A stretch of DNA of 64,000 nucleotides, taken from assembly GCA_023129075.1 (NCBI GenBank), contig JAGMCT010000010.1, positions 1-64,000 of the forward strand. Reading direction: 5' to 3'. The stretch comes from Microcaldota archaeon. GTDB lineage: Archaea; Micrarchaeota; Micrarchaeia; Anstonellales; Bilamarchaeaceae. The stretch's first letter is position 1. Each line of letters starts with the position of its first letter. A program made the translations under genes and the position numbers. The notes under the pieces were generated by a model, which was not told the origin of the DNA, ran no database searches, and saw only the letters and a program-made list of their open reading frames with translations. This document shows positions 31,692 through 39,774 of the stretch, one piece after another.

Positions 31692-32513
31692 ATGTTTGAA
31701 AAAGAACCCAAACCGTTTGTTAAATGGGCAGGAGGTAAACGTCAGTTACTAGACATTTTACTTAAAAATATACCTGAATCTTTTTCTAATTACCATGAAC
31801 CTTTTGTTGGGGGCGGAGCTTTGTACTTTAGGTTGTGGTCTGAAGGATTAATCAAGAAGGCACATCTCAATGATTACAACCCAGAATTAATGGAAGCATA
31901 TAGGGTAATAAAAAGCAGGCCCAGTGAATTGATAGAAGAACTAAAATCAACAAAATACAGGAATGAAAGCGAAACATACTATGGAATAAGAGCAGAAACA
32001 CCAAGAGATTCAATTGAAAAAGTCGCACGTTTTTTGTATCTTAATAAAACTGCTTTTAATGGTCTTTATCGTGTTAATTCCAAAGGTGGCTTTAATGTTC
32101 CCTTTGGAAAATATAAAAATCCGAAGATTTGCAACGAAGAAAACATTATGTTAGTTTCGGAGGCATTGAAAAAAGCAACTTTGTTTAATGATGATTTTTC
32201 AATTGTTTTGAAATATGCTAAACCTAAAGATTTTGCTTATTTTGATCCTCCGTACTATCCAATATCTAAGACATCGTCATTTACGAATTATACTAAATTA
32301 GATTTTACAGAAGAAGATCAGAGGAGATTACAATCTGTTTATTCTCAATTGGATAAGAAGGACATTCACGTGATGTTAAGCAATAGTGCAGCGCCATTCA
32401 TAACGGAGCTTTATTCAAATTATAATACGGTTGGGGTTATGGCAAGAAGAGCAATTAACTGCAAGGCCGATAAAAGGGGGCCAGTTCCAGAAATTGTGGC
32501 TTTGAATTACTGA
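31692..32513 (+). CDS. Dam-type DNA adenine N6-methyltransferase
   Basis: A 273-residue D12-class adenine methyltransferase. It shows the N-terminal FVKWAGGKRQLL (motif X), the SAM-binding EPFVGGGALYFRL (motif I) and the catalytic YFDPPYYP (motif IV, DPPY). Dam, DpnM and related enzymes have this order and methylate adenine, often in GATC, but the target here is not readable from sequence. I start at the ATG at 31692; the longer reading uses TTG. It is followed 8 nt later by a second methyltransferase, suggesting a restriction-modification or anti-restriction operon. It lies between the two flanking repeats. Confidence 0.9.
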   Translation: MFEKEPKPFVKWAGGKRQLLDILLKNIPESFSNYHEPFVGGGALYFRLWSEGLIKKAHLNDYNPELMEAYRVIKSRPSELIEELKSTKYRNESETYYGIRAETPRDSIEKVARFLYLNKTAFNGLYRVNSKGGFNVPFGKYKNPKICNEENIMLVSEALKKATLFNDDFSIVLKYAKPKDFAYFDPPYYPISKTSSFTNYTKLDFTEEDQRRLQSVYSQLDKKDIHVMLSNSAAPFITELYSNYNTVGVMARRAINCKADKRGPVPEIVALNY

Positions 32514-32521
32514 GGTTAACA

Positions 32522-33250
32522 ATGAGATTGGAACCTGGCGATTTTGAAGTTCAATATAATACTGTGTGGTCTTTTCCTGATAGAGGAGATTGGGCAACTC
32601 ACAAAGGGGATTACAGGGGTAATTTTTCACCATATATACCTAGGAACATTTTGTTACGTTATTCAAAAGAAGGAGATTTAGTTTTTGATCAGATGTGTGG
32701 AAGCGGCGTTACTCTTGTAGAATGTAAATTATTACATAGAAACGCCATTGGTTTTGACATAAATGAGGAAGCAGTTGACTTGGCAAGGAAAAGATTAAAT
32801 TTTGATTTTAAAACTGGCTCAAAACAAAACGTAAGGGTGGAAGATGCACGAAAGTTACCTCTAAAAGATAATTCCATTGACTTAATCATAACCCATCCAC
32901 CCTATTTGGATATAATAAGGTATAACCCCAAAAACAAGAAGGACGTTTCAAACATTCATAATGTTGATAAGTTTATTGTAGAAATGAGAAAGATAGCAGA
33001 CGAATCATATAGAGTATTAAAACCTAAGAAATACTGTGCAATTTTAGTTGGTGATACGAGAAGAAATGGAATGTACCTTTCTCTGGCCTATAAAGTAATG
33101 CAGACGTTTCTTGAAGCTGGATTTAAACTTAAAGAGGACGTAATCAAGAAACAATGGCATTGCACAAGTACTCCTTATTGGAGGAAACAATCAGAAAAAT
33201 ATAACTTTCTTTTGATAATGCATGAGCATTTGTTTATCTTCAGGAAATAG
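32522..33250 (+). CDS. Site-specific DNA methyltransferase (N4-C or N6-A type)
   Basis: A 242-residue methyltransferase with the SAM motif FDQMCGSGVTLVECK (about residues 58-72), GFDINEEAVDLARKRL (motif II) and ITHPPYLDII (motif IV, HPPY form). Motif I precedes motif IV, as in gamma/beta-class N4-cytosine or N6-adenine enzymes. No target-recognition domain is obvious, which is usual for short forms. It is 8 nt behind the Dam-type gene. A pair of methyltransferases recalls DpnII-like systems, where one protects double- and the other single-stranded DNA, but I cannot show that here. Confidence 0.82.
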   Translation: MRLEPGDFEVQYNTVWSFPDRGDWATHKGDYRGNFSPYIPRNILLRYSKEGDLVFDQMCGSGVTLVECKLLHRNAIGFDINEEAVDLARKRLNFDFKTGSKQNVRVEDARKLPLKDNSIDLIITHPPYLDIIRYNPKNKKDVSNIHNVDKFIVEMRKIADESYRVLKPKKYCAILVGDTRRNGMYLSLAYKVMQTFLEAGFKLKEDVIKKQWHCTSTPYWRKQSEKYNFLLIMHEHLFIFRK

Positions 33251-33254
33251 AGGA

Positions 33255-33737
33255 TTATGCCTTTCCCCTAGTGGCAGTGTTCACAACTGAAAATCTATCT
33301 CTTTCTCCAAAATCCGTATACAGTTTCTTTGTTAATGAGCCTTTTGGATAATTGGTTTTTTCTTGTATCATTATCAGCTCTGTAACTACTAATAGAAATT
33401 CTACACTGAACTCACCCACTTTGTTTAAGCCAGCAAATACTTTCTCGTCGCCTTTCTTAAAAACCTGTAATCGTGGTGGGTAATAATTGATGGGTTGTAG
33501 TTTATCGAAAACTTCTAAAAGTTGGTTTCTAAGCTTTATTGTTAGTTCCGGAGCATGTGCATATTTAACATACATTTCAACAATCAAATGAATGTGTTTT
33601 GGCGTTCGTTCACGTTTACCTTTACCTTTTGTTTTGTATTTGACTATAAAGTCGTATTTTGATTCAGTTTTCTTACCTGGGAGTATGTAAATTTCTGTAC
33701 CTTCCCCAGTTGTATACAGCAGTATTTTTTCCGTCAT
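33255..33737 (-). CDS. Unrecognised protein in the methyltransferase island
   Basis: A 160-residue protein of no family I can name with confidence, convergent with the two methyltransferases (4-bp gap). It begins MTEKILLYTTGEGTEIYILP, followed by DFIVKYKTKGKGKRERTPKHIH, a helix, YYPPRLQVFKKGDEKVFAGL and a C-terminal EKTNYPKGSLTKKLYTDFG. The basic-plus-His segment RTPKHIH looks conserved in kind, but no clear PD-(D/E)xK, HNH or GIY-YIG nuclease motif is seen. By position it is the candidate restriction or regulatory partner. I start at ATG 33737, about 25 bp from a TATA-like tttttaaag. Confidence 0.55.
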   Translation of the reverse strand: MTEKILLYTTGEGTEIYILPGKKTESKYDFIVKYKTKGKGKRERTPKHIHLIVEMYVKYAHAPELTIKLRNQLLEVFDKLQPINYYPPRLQVFKKGDEKVFAGLNKVGEFSVEFLLVVTELIMIQEKTNYPKGSLTKKLYTDFGERDRFSVVNTATRGKA

Positions 33738-33786
33738 AGGAAGATACAAGATTATCAACCTTTAAAAACAGCACCCATCACTTGCC

Positions 33787-34049
33787 TGATGAGAACCTGG
33801 AGCTCTGAATGTCAGCCCAAGGGGGTGCTAATGTTTATATATAACCCCCTTAGTCCGACACCGCCCAAACCCCCAATGGTTTACCTCCGGCCGTTAGGAA
33901 AAATATTCCATTACTGTTGTCAGCCTAAGTGGTTCCCAAAAAGTTTCATCAAAAAGTAAGAAAAGAAAGGTCTGGCGGAACCCAAAAGAAAAACATTTTT
34001 TATATATTATTTTTTGTCTTCTAAAGTAATCATAGCTGTATATCATCAA
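33787..34049 (+). repeat. Island-flanking direct repeat, right copy
   Basis: The first 25 bp are identical to 31383-31407, and 33932-34049 matches 31424-31538. Between them this copy carries about 120 bp absent from the left copy. That insert contains gggggtgctaatg...aaccccc around a TATA-like tttatatataa (about 33834-33845), a C-rich tract and two related gtcagcc(c/t)aag sequences (33811 and 33919). This accounts for the gap between the 33737 start and the lipoprotein gene; no normal gene is seen. Confidence 0.75.
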
Positions 34050-34123
34050 CTGCCTTTATAAAAAAATATCTTGGAATAAGGTTTTTTTACTCACTTCAGT
34101 TGAGAACATTGAATTAATCTGTT

Positions 34124-35242
34124 TTAACAGTTGGGACATTGAAGCTGCACGAGGTTTTCATTTGGTAACGGATTCTCATCAATATCTGTTCCGTAAATTG
34201 TCCCAATGTCATTTACCCAGTAGTAATTTGAACCGCTGTCCACTATATAATGTTCTCCAGTTTCAGGGTTGTAAACATTCTCAATGCCAAGGATGTATTC
34301 GTCCCATTTTTTGTTTAATTCATCCAGAGTTTGGCTTCTCATTTCAAATGTTGAGGAGATAATATCTGATATCTCGTTCTGGCTTTGCGCCAGAATCCCC
34401 ATTCTTTTCTGCACTTCAATCTGTTCGCGCGCGGCCCATTCTTCATCAACCTTGAACGAGCGCTGCATGTTCAGCACAAGCAATTCTGTTTTGTTCATCA
34501 GCTCAGCAGGAGCGTAGTATTCCATCACGGATGCGTACCAGATGCCAGTTCCTGATATCTCAATAAGCACGGTCCGCACGACCACTGAAGATTCTATCTC
34601 TTTTCCGTCGCTCTCGTATTCAAAGGTCAGCTCTGCCGCGGACTGCTCTGTAACCAATGGATTACCGCCCATGAGCAGGTCCGGCCGTTCCTTAACCTCT
34701 ACATTCTCTGCTTCAACACCGCTTTCCTCCAGCAGTTCAAGCGCGAAGTCCGAAGCTTCAGCATAGTTTTTCACTACCATTGGATTTGAAACCCCGCCAG
34801 ACGGGTCGTAGAAAGAGCCCTCTGTGAACCCTGTAAATTCCAGCATTGCATTAGGGGTGGCGTACATGTAACCGTACGGGTCCGCAAAAAAGAATCCCTG
34901 CCCGGATGGAGATTTTGCCTCAAATAGCACTGCCGCATCTATGTATGGCCGAACGAGCCCGGATCCCTGGCTCACGGTCCATCCTGAAGGCACCTCCAGG
35001 CTGAAAGCCCCTTCGTTAGGATCCGCGAATATCTTGAATCTTTTTACATTCACCATTGTATACTTTATCTTTGCCTGAGAACTAGGTACTTGGAAATTCA
35101 GGTCCGTGTTCCCCTCTGCGTCCTGTTCCTGTGAGCCGTTTCCTTGAATCCAATACATTCCGGCATCGTGATTCAATGGATTGGTGCAACCAGCGCTTAG
35201 CAGAAGCAAAGCGCAAATAAAGGCAACCTGCAAGAGTTTCAT
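34124..35242 (-). CDS. Putative lipoprotein
   Basis: A 372-residue exported protein. It begins with a lipoprotein signal peptide: a hydrophobic core, then the lipobox LSAGC with Cys19 as the lipidation site. The mature protein alternates strands (residues 60-250, for example AFSLEVPSGWTVSQG) and then a helical region (about 270-325, QIEVQKRMGILAQSQNEIS), ending in a short strand-rich tail that closes with QLQCPNC. I do not recognise a function. Base composition is visibly richer in G+C than flanking genes, with runs such as cgcgcgcggcc near 34426. That suggests horizontal acquisition. It sits next to the methyltransferase island. Confidence 0.65.
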   Translation of the reverse strand: MKLLQVAFICALLLLSAGCTNPLNHDAGMYWIQGNGSQEQDAEGNTDLNFQVPSSQAKIKYTMVNVKRFKIFADPNEGAFSLEVPSGWTVSQGSGLVRPYIDAAVLFEAKSPSGQGFFFADPYGYMYATPNAMLEFTGFTEGSFYDPSGGVSNPMVVKNYAEASDFALELLEESGVEAENVEVKERPDLLMGGNPLVTEQSAAELTFEYESDGKEIESSVVVRTVLIEISGTGIWYASVMEYYAPAELMNKTELLVLNMQRSFKVDEEWAAREQIEVQKRMGILAQSQNEISDIISSTFEMRSQTLDELNKKWDEYILGIENVYNPETGEHYIVDSGSNYYWVNDIGTIYGTDIDENPLPNENLVQLQCPNC

Positions 35243-35440
35243 GTTAATCGGATTGTCTTCAAACCTTTTATAATCGTTGCCTATTTACCGCTAATAATCC
35301 AATGCAGTGGCCCTCTGAAAAAAATAAGATAGAATGCCCATCTATTTTATAAAACACAGCTTTTCAAGGCGAAAGCAGTTTTGTAGAATTGCCTTTTTGT
35401 AAACTAAAGATTATTAAATAATAAAGAGCCATACAATAAT

Positions 35441-35980
35441 ATGAAATTGATTATAATCCATGGAGCACCAGGTGTTGGAAAATATACTGTCGCAAAGGAA
35501 CTTGAAAAATCAACGAATTTTAAACTGCTCCATATACATTCTATTTATGATTTTTTGGAGAACATATTTGGTAAAGAAAAATATGAAGTAAGTCTGAAGA
35601 TCATGAATAATATGCTTTTAGATATTTTTGAAGAAGCAGCCAAATTAAAATTTGAAGGAATTATTCTTACATATGCAACACTTGCTGAGGATAACTTTTC
35701 GTTTGTAAAAAAATTATTAAAAAGATTAGAAAAATATAAAACAGATCTCTGTTTTGTGCATTTATCCTGCAATATGGGTGAATTACGTAAACGTATTCTT
35801 GCCAATTCTAGAAAAAAATTTAAGAAAACAAAAAATCTTAAAGAATTAGAATATTTACTTTCTATAAAGGATTATGGATCAACTTTTCCAAATTCAAAAA
35901 CATTAGAAGTGGATAACACAAAAATATCTCCAAAAAAAGTTGCTAAAAAAGTAATAGAACATTATTTGTTGAATAAATAA
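35441..35980 (+). CDS. P-loop kinase-like protein
   Basis: A 179-residue P-loop protein of the small-kinase type. The N-terminal strand and loop IIIHGAPGVGKYTVAKEL (residues 3-20) form a Walker A motif in which the usual Ser/Thr after Lys is Tyr. FEGIILTYATLAEDN may contain the second strand, and CNMGELRKRILANSRKKF resembles a lid region. The substrate is not identifiable; adenylate- or shikimate-kinase-like folds are possible. The gene is isolated, A/T-rich, and preceded by a TATA-like element (attattaaataa). Confidence 0.6.
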   Translation: MKLIIIHGAPGVGKYTVAKELEKSTNFKLLHIHSIYDFLENIFGKEKYEVSLKIMNNMLLDIFEEAAKLKFEGIILTYATLAEDNFSFVKKLLKRLEKYKTDLCFVHLSCNMGELRKRILANSRKKFKKTKNLKELEYLLSIKDYGSTFPNSKTLEVDNTKISPKKVAKKVIEHYLLNK

Positions 35981-36074
35981 AACTGCTTCCTTTAAATTCA
36001 TTAAACCGGAATTTTATTCTTTAAGAAGATTTTTAAGGAACGAAAATTAGATTTACAAGGAAAAACAATATTTC

Positions 36075-36380
36075 TTATTTCTTTTTCTTTGAAGAGCCGT
36101 TTCTTCTTGCGTTGTATTCAAGGATTCCAACGATTCCCAATCCCACTAATATAAGCGATATGTTGCATACTTCATCTTGTGGAATGTTCCAGTTTTCAGG
36201 AGGGATGCAGGCTTCCCCTATACATTCTCCATTTATACATTCAGCAGGGATATATTGCCCACCCTCTATGCAATTTATAGTTACTGGACAATCCTCATCA
36301 ATAGTGCATCCCCCTTCCGCATATCCAATTCCAGAAAATAGCAGTATCACGTTCAGGATAAAGGCAAGACAGGACTTCAT
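36075..36380 (-). CDS. Small secreted Cys-rich protein with C-terminal anchor
   Basis: A 101-residue protein with a signal peptide (MKSCLAFILNVILLFSGIGYA), a short exported part with eight cysteines (GCTIDEDCPVTINCIEGG, CINGECIGEACIPP, EDVC-like) and a C-terminal transmembrane helix (ISLILVGLGIVGILEY) followed by a basic KKKK tail. The cysteines likely form disulfides. I start at the ATG at 36380, about 25 bp from a TATA-like gatttaaaaat. No function is recognised; it may be a surface protein. Confidence 0.6.
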   Translation of the reverse strand: MKSCLAFILNVILLFSGIGYAEGGCTIDEDCPVTINCIEGGQYIPAECINGECIGEACIPPENWNIPQDEVCNISLILVGLGIVGILEYNARRNGSSKKKK

Positions 36381-36443
36381 GATGTTGTTGAACCTGCGAA
36401 CCATTTTTAAATCATTTTATTCTTACTAATCATTGGTGGGTAT

Positions 36444-37541
36444 ATGAAGATGCTGAAGGCGACTATTCTGGATTCAAATGAACCTGTTTCAAAGGCGCTT
36501 AATTCTCTTTTGAAAACAGGAACCATTGTTGTTATAACAAAAAACAAAAAATATTTTGGGATACTTGAAGACAGAAACCTGAAAAGAACCTTTTCAGACC
36601 CTTCAAAGATAAAATGCGGGAGCATAGCAATAAGAGCGCCTGCTATTTCAGAAGATGGAAATGTTGAGAGTATTATCACTTCATTTCTTGCTGGACATTT
36701 TAAAGGTCTCCCGGTCATAGAAAAAAATAAAATATTAGGAATATATACAAGGGCAGACCTTTTGAGGCTTCTTTCCAGAAAGAAACTTATTCCGAAAACA
36801 ACTGTTGCAGCACTAATGAAAACGCCTCTCTACACTATTGAGTATAATGAGAATATGCAAGTTGCAAAAGGACTGATGAGAGAGCTTAAGGTTCACAGGC
36901 TTGCTGTTAAGAGGAAAGGAAAGGTTATAGGAACTATCTCAACCCTTGATTTTGCGGTTATGATGCTTAAGCCCAAAGGAAGGGACCGGTTTTCCAATAT
37001 CCCAAGTCTGAAAAACCAGGACGAAAAACCTGTCTCAGATCTTGTGAGGGAAATACCTATCAAGGTAAAGGAAGACAATAGTTTGCACTCTGCAGTGAAT
37101 GAGATGGCAAAGCGCAATGTTTCGGCAGCGATAGTAATGGATTCAAGGAATAAAGCAATTGGCATACTCACCGCAGCAGATATAATGAAGTTCATAAAGA
37201 AAATTTACTTTACCAAAAGTCTCAATATCTTCATAAGCGGTCTTGGAGAAGATGAAATGATGTATTATGATGCAATTAAAGATGAGGTTGAGGCCCTTGT
37301 AAAAAAATACAAGAGCATTGAGATAAATGAGATTAACATCCATCTTAAGAAAGGAAAATCAATATACACAATGCGATTGCAACTTAGGGCTGCCAGTTTC
37401 CGTCTTTCAATGGGGACTGAGGGTTATAATGTGATAGAGGTTAGAAGAGAATTATTGGAGGAATTAAGAAGGTTGCTGAATAAAAGAAAAAGTAAGAAGA
37501 AAAGAAAAAAGGTTTTTATATACGAGAGTGAATTTGTATGA
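36444..37541 (+). CDS. Four-CBS-domain protein with C-terminal RNA-binding-like domain
   Basis: A 365-residue protein with two pairs of CBS domains. Repeats are visible around residues 12-60 (TIVVITKNKKYFGILEDRNL), 65-110 (GLPVIEKNKILGIYTRADL), 120-170 (LAVKRKGKVIGTISTLDFA) and 195-250 (AIVMDSRNKAIGILTAADI). CBS pairs bind adenine nucleotides. Residues 260-350, NIFISGLGEDEMMYYDAIKD followed by INIHLKKGKSIYTMRLQLR, have the alpha/beta pattern seen in ribosome-hibernation HPF-like folds, and the tail is strongly basic. The C-terminal assignment is uncertain. The stop overlaps the pilin-like gene start (ATGA). Confidence 0.72.
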   Translation: MKMLKATILDSNEPVSKALNSLLKTGTIVVITKNKKYFGILEDRNLKRTFSDPSKIKCGSIAIRAPAISEDGNVESIITSFLAGHFKGLPVIEKNKILGIYTRADLLRLLSRKKLIPKTTVAALMKTPLYTIEYNENMQVAKGLMRELKVHRLAVKRKGKVIGTISTLDFAVMMLKPKGRDRFSNIPSLKNQDEKPVSDLVREIPIKVKEDNSLHSAVNEMAKRNVSAAIVMDSRNKAIGILTAADIMKFIKKIYFTKSLNIFISGLGEDEMMYYDAIKDEVEALVKKYKSIEINEINIHLKKGKSIYTMRLQLRAASFRLSMGTEGYNVIEVRRELLEELRRLLNKRKSKKKRKKVFIYESEFV

Positions 37542-37969
37542 AAGAAAAAAAAGGACAGGTTAGCACAGAACTTCTTCTTGTGGTAGGCTTTGTGCTCCTT
37601 CTATTTATACCTCTTCTTTTTATCATGTATCAGCAGACAGATGCTCTGATAGAGGGCTTTTCATATCTTCATGCACACCTTGCGGTGCACAGGCTTGCCT
37701 ATCTAATTAATTCAGTTGGATATATGGGAGACGGCTCTAGTATTGTCCTGACTATTTATCTTCCACACAATGTTGAGAGTTTAGAAGTGCGCAGTTCTGA
37801 TTTATCCGCAGGAAGTGAGGTTATGGTAAAATTGAGCAAGGGAGATTCCATAGCAGTTCCTGTTTCTTTCAAAGTAGATACCTCCAAACTTGGAGATATA
37901 AAGGAGGGAAAAACAACCCTCTTATTAACGCATGAAGAAGAGAAAATAAGCATAGAGAAGAGGCAATAA
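37538..37969 (+). CDS. Pilin-like protein with class III signal peptide
   Basis: A 143-residue protein whose start, MKEKKGQVSTELLLVVGFVL, is a class III (pilin-type) signal: basic leader, then G-Q-x-S-x-E just before a hydrophobic helix. It is probably cleaved after the Gly by a prepilin peptidase of the EppA type and assembled or anchored at the surface. The mature remainder has strands (SIVLTIYLPHNVESLEV; DSIAVPVSFKVDTS). It overlaps the upstream CBS gene by 4 bp. Confidence 0.75.
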   Translation: MKEKKGQVSTELLLVVGFVLLLFIPLLFIMYQQTDALIEGFSYLHAHLAVHRLAYLINSVGYMGDGSSIVLTIYLPHNVESLEVRSSDLSAGSEVMVKLSKGDSIAVPVSFKVDTSKLGDIKEGKTTLLLTHEEEKISIEKRQ

Positions 37970-37972
37970 CAA

Positions 37973-39190
37973 TTACCTTAGAATAACTCCTTTTCTTTTT
38001 ATAAATTTTCCATTTTCGTAAATAATTTCCCCTCTTAGGATTACCTTTTCAACTTTTCCTTTCAGTTTCATTCCCTCAAATGGACTCCACTCTGCTTTTG
38101 TATTCATTTTCTTGCCCTTTACAATCCATTCCTTTTTAGGATTCACAAATATCAAGTTTCCTAAGTATCCCTCCCTAATAATCCCTCTTTTCTTTAACCC
38201 GAATATCCTTGCAGGGTTTTCCGCCATTCTTGTTAGAATCCATTCCAGGTTTACTCTTTTTCTCATATAAGCATCAAAGAATAAATGAAAGGATGTTTCC
38301 AATCCAGGAAAGCCCTTCGCACCCCCTTTTTTATCCTTAAGAGTATGCGGTGCATGGTCGCTTCCAACCGTATCAAAAAGTTTCAGATTTTGCCAGAGCA
38401 GTTTTCTCTCCTTTATATTCCTCAATGGAGGATTCACCCCTTTCAGATAAGAAGGAAGTTTTTTTCCATCCAGAAACAGGTGATGCGGGCTTGCTTCTGC
38501 AAATCCATTCCGATATTCCTTTATTCTTTTCAACGCCCTCAGGGTGCTCACATGAGCAACATAAATATTTCTTTTTTCATATTCTGCAATAGAAAGAGCC
38601 TTTTCAACAGCAACCCATTCAGCTATAGGCTCCCTTTCAATTTTCATTTTTTCCATTGCCCTTAACATCCCCTCATCTTCTGCATGAACAACTATCGGCT
38701 TCCTCTTGTCAAATGCATGGAAGTGCTTCCACATCTCATACTCATCGGAAAGAAGCAGGTTTCCTGTGCTCTTCCCCATAAATATCTTCAGCGAAAGCGG
38801 ATTCACTTTTTTCACTTCCTTTAGATTTCCTTTTGCACCTCCAAAATGAAAACCTACATCACACCATATCTTTTTTTCCGCCTTCTTTATTTTCTCTTTA
38901 TATCTCCTATAAGTTGTTATCGGATTTTTATTATTGGGCATGTCCAAAACAGTAGTAAAACCCCCTGCAATGGCTGCCTTTGTTCCGCTTTCAAAATCTT
39001 CTTTATATTCCATTCCCATGTCCCGTAAATGCACATGCGGGTCTATTAAGCCTGGAAGCACAAGATATCCTTTTGCATCCATTCCTTTTCCTTTTATTTT
39101 TCCTATCTTTTTGATGATTCCATTTTCAATAAGAATGTTTTTCTCCACCAACCTTCCTTTCAGATAAATTTTTGCATTTTTTACAAGCAT
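37973..39190 (-). CDS. pyrC: Dihydroorotase
   Basis: The 405-residue amidohydrolase that cyclises carbamoyl aspartate to dihydroorotate in pyrimidine synthesis. Metal ligands are visible: HVHLRD (H52, H54), VVHAEDEGM (His), IYVAHVSTL (His) and GSDHAPHT (Asp and His). The TIM-barrel core starts after a small beta domain (1-48). A GGFTTVLDMPN segment follows the first histidines. It is convergent with the pilin-like gene (3-bp gap); the YkgJ-like gene lies 3 bp upstream on the same strand. Family membership is clear, though allantoinase-like relatives share the motifs. Confidence 0.9.
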   Translation of the reverse strand: MLVKNAKIYLKGRLVEKNILIENGIIKKIGKIKGKGMDAKGYLVLPGLIDPHVHLRDMGMEYKEDFESGTKAAIAGGFTTVLDMPNNKNPITTYRRYKEKIKKAEKKIWCDVGFHFGGAKGNLKEVKKVNPLSLKIFMGKSTGNLLLSDEYEMWKHFHAFDKRKPIVVHAEDEGMLRAMEKMKIEREPIAEWVAVEKALSIAEYEKRNIYVAHVSTLRALKRIKEYRNGFAEASPHHLFLDGKKLPSYLKGVNPPLRNIKERKLLWQNLKLFDTVGSDHAPHTLKDKKGGAKGFPGLETSFHLFFDAYMRKRVNLEWILTRMAENPARIFGLKKRGIIREGYLGNLIFVNPKKEWIVKGKKMNTKAEWSPFEGMKLKGKVEKVILRGEIIYENGKFIKRKGVILR

Positions 39191-39193
39191 GGG

Positions 39194-39763
39194 TTATACC
39201 TCTTTATCCGGGTTTAAATCCTTTATCCTTTTTCTGGTTCTCTTCATTATAAAGTTTAGCATATCCGCCTTTCCTCCGCGTTCTCTGTTCCACTCTTTAA
39301 CTATTCCAGCATAAGCTATAATCTCTTTTTTATACCTCTCTCCTCTATCGCCAGAAGGGAAGAGCGCAAACAGCAGGGAAGAGCGCAAAGGACAGCGTTT
39401 TCCGATTCTTAGCCCTCCTCCTGAGGAATAGGGATAGAGCTTACAGGAGAGAGGAGAGGATTCATGTATTGAACATCTGTTATTTTTCAGGAATATGCAT
39501 GGATGGGATTTAAGGGAAAGAATCCCCTCATTCGTAATTCCTTTCTCATGCCATTCAAGTACAAGCTCAACATTGTAATTCAGCAGCCTGGGAGCTGGAA
39601 TATCAACAAATTCTTCAATTTTTTTCCCTGTTTTTTCACTTATCCTCAATACATCAAAGGAGGTTATTGTAATAAGGTGTTCCTTGCAGCAGCCGGCATC
39701 GCAAAGAATGCAGGGGGAAAACATGCACCTATTTACCATTTCTCTTTTAAATCTATCCTGCAT
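39194..39763 (-). CDS. YkgJ-type Cys-cluster protein
   Basis: A 189-residue protein of the YkgJ/UPF0153 type, with a conserved cysteine cluster predicted to bind zinc or an iron-sulfur centre. Visible are CILCDAGCC (C-x2-C-x3-CC, near residues 18-26), HPCIFLKNNRCSIHESSPLSC and then KLYPY. No enzymatic reaction is established for the family. It forms a short leftward operon with pyrC and is divergent from the cation exchanger gene, with an 11-bp gap. Confidence 0.75.
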   Translation of the reverse strand: MQDRFKREMVNRCMFSPCILCDAGCCKEHLITITSFDVLRISEKTGKKIEEFVDIPAPRLLNYNVELVLEWHEKGITNEGILSLKSHPCIFLKNNRCSIHESSPLSCKLYPYSSGGGLRIGKRCPLRSSLLFALFPSGDRGERYKKEIIAYAGIVKEWNRERGGKADMLNFIMKRTRKRIKDLNPDKEV

Positions 39764-39774
39764 ATTATCCCTTC

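Noticed and set aside
32522-33250. Assignment of the second methyltransferase as DpnA
   Set aside because: Two-methyltransferase arrangement is similar, but the protein shows no specific DpnA-like features I can confirm.
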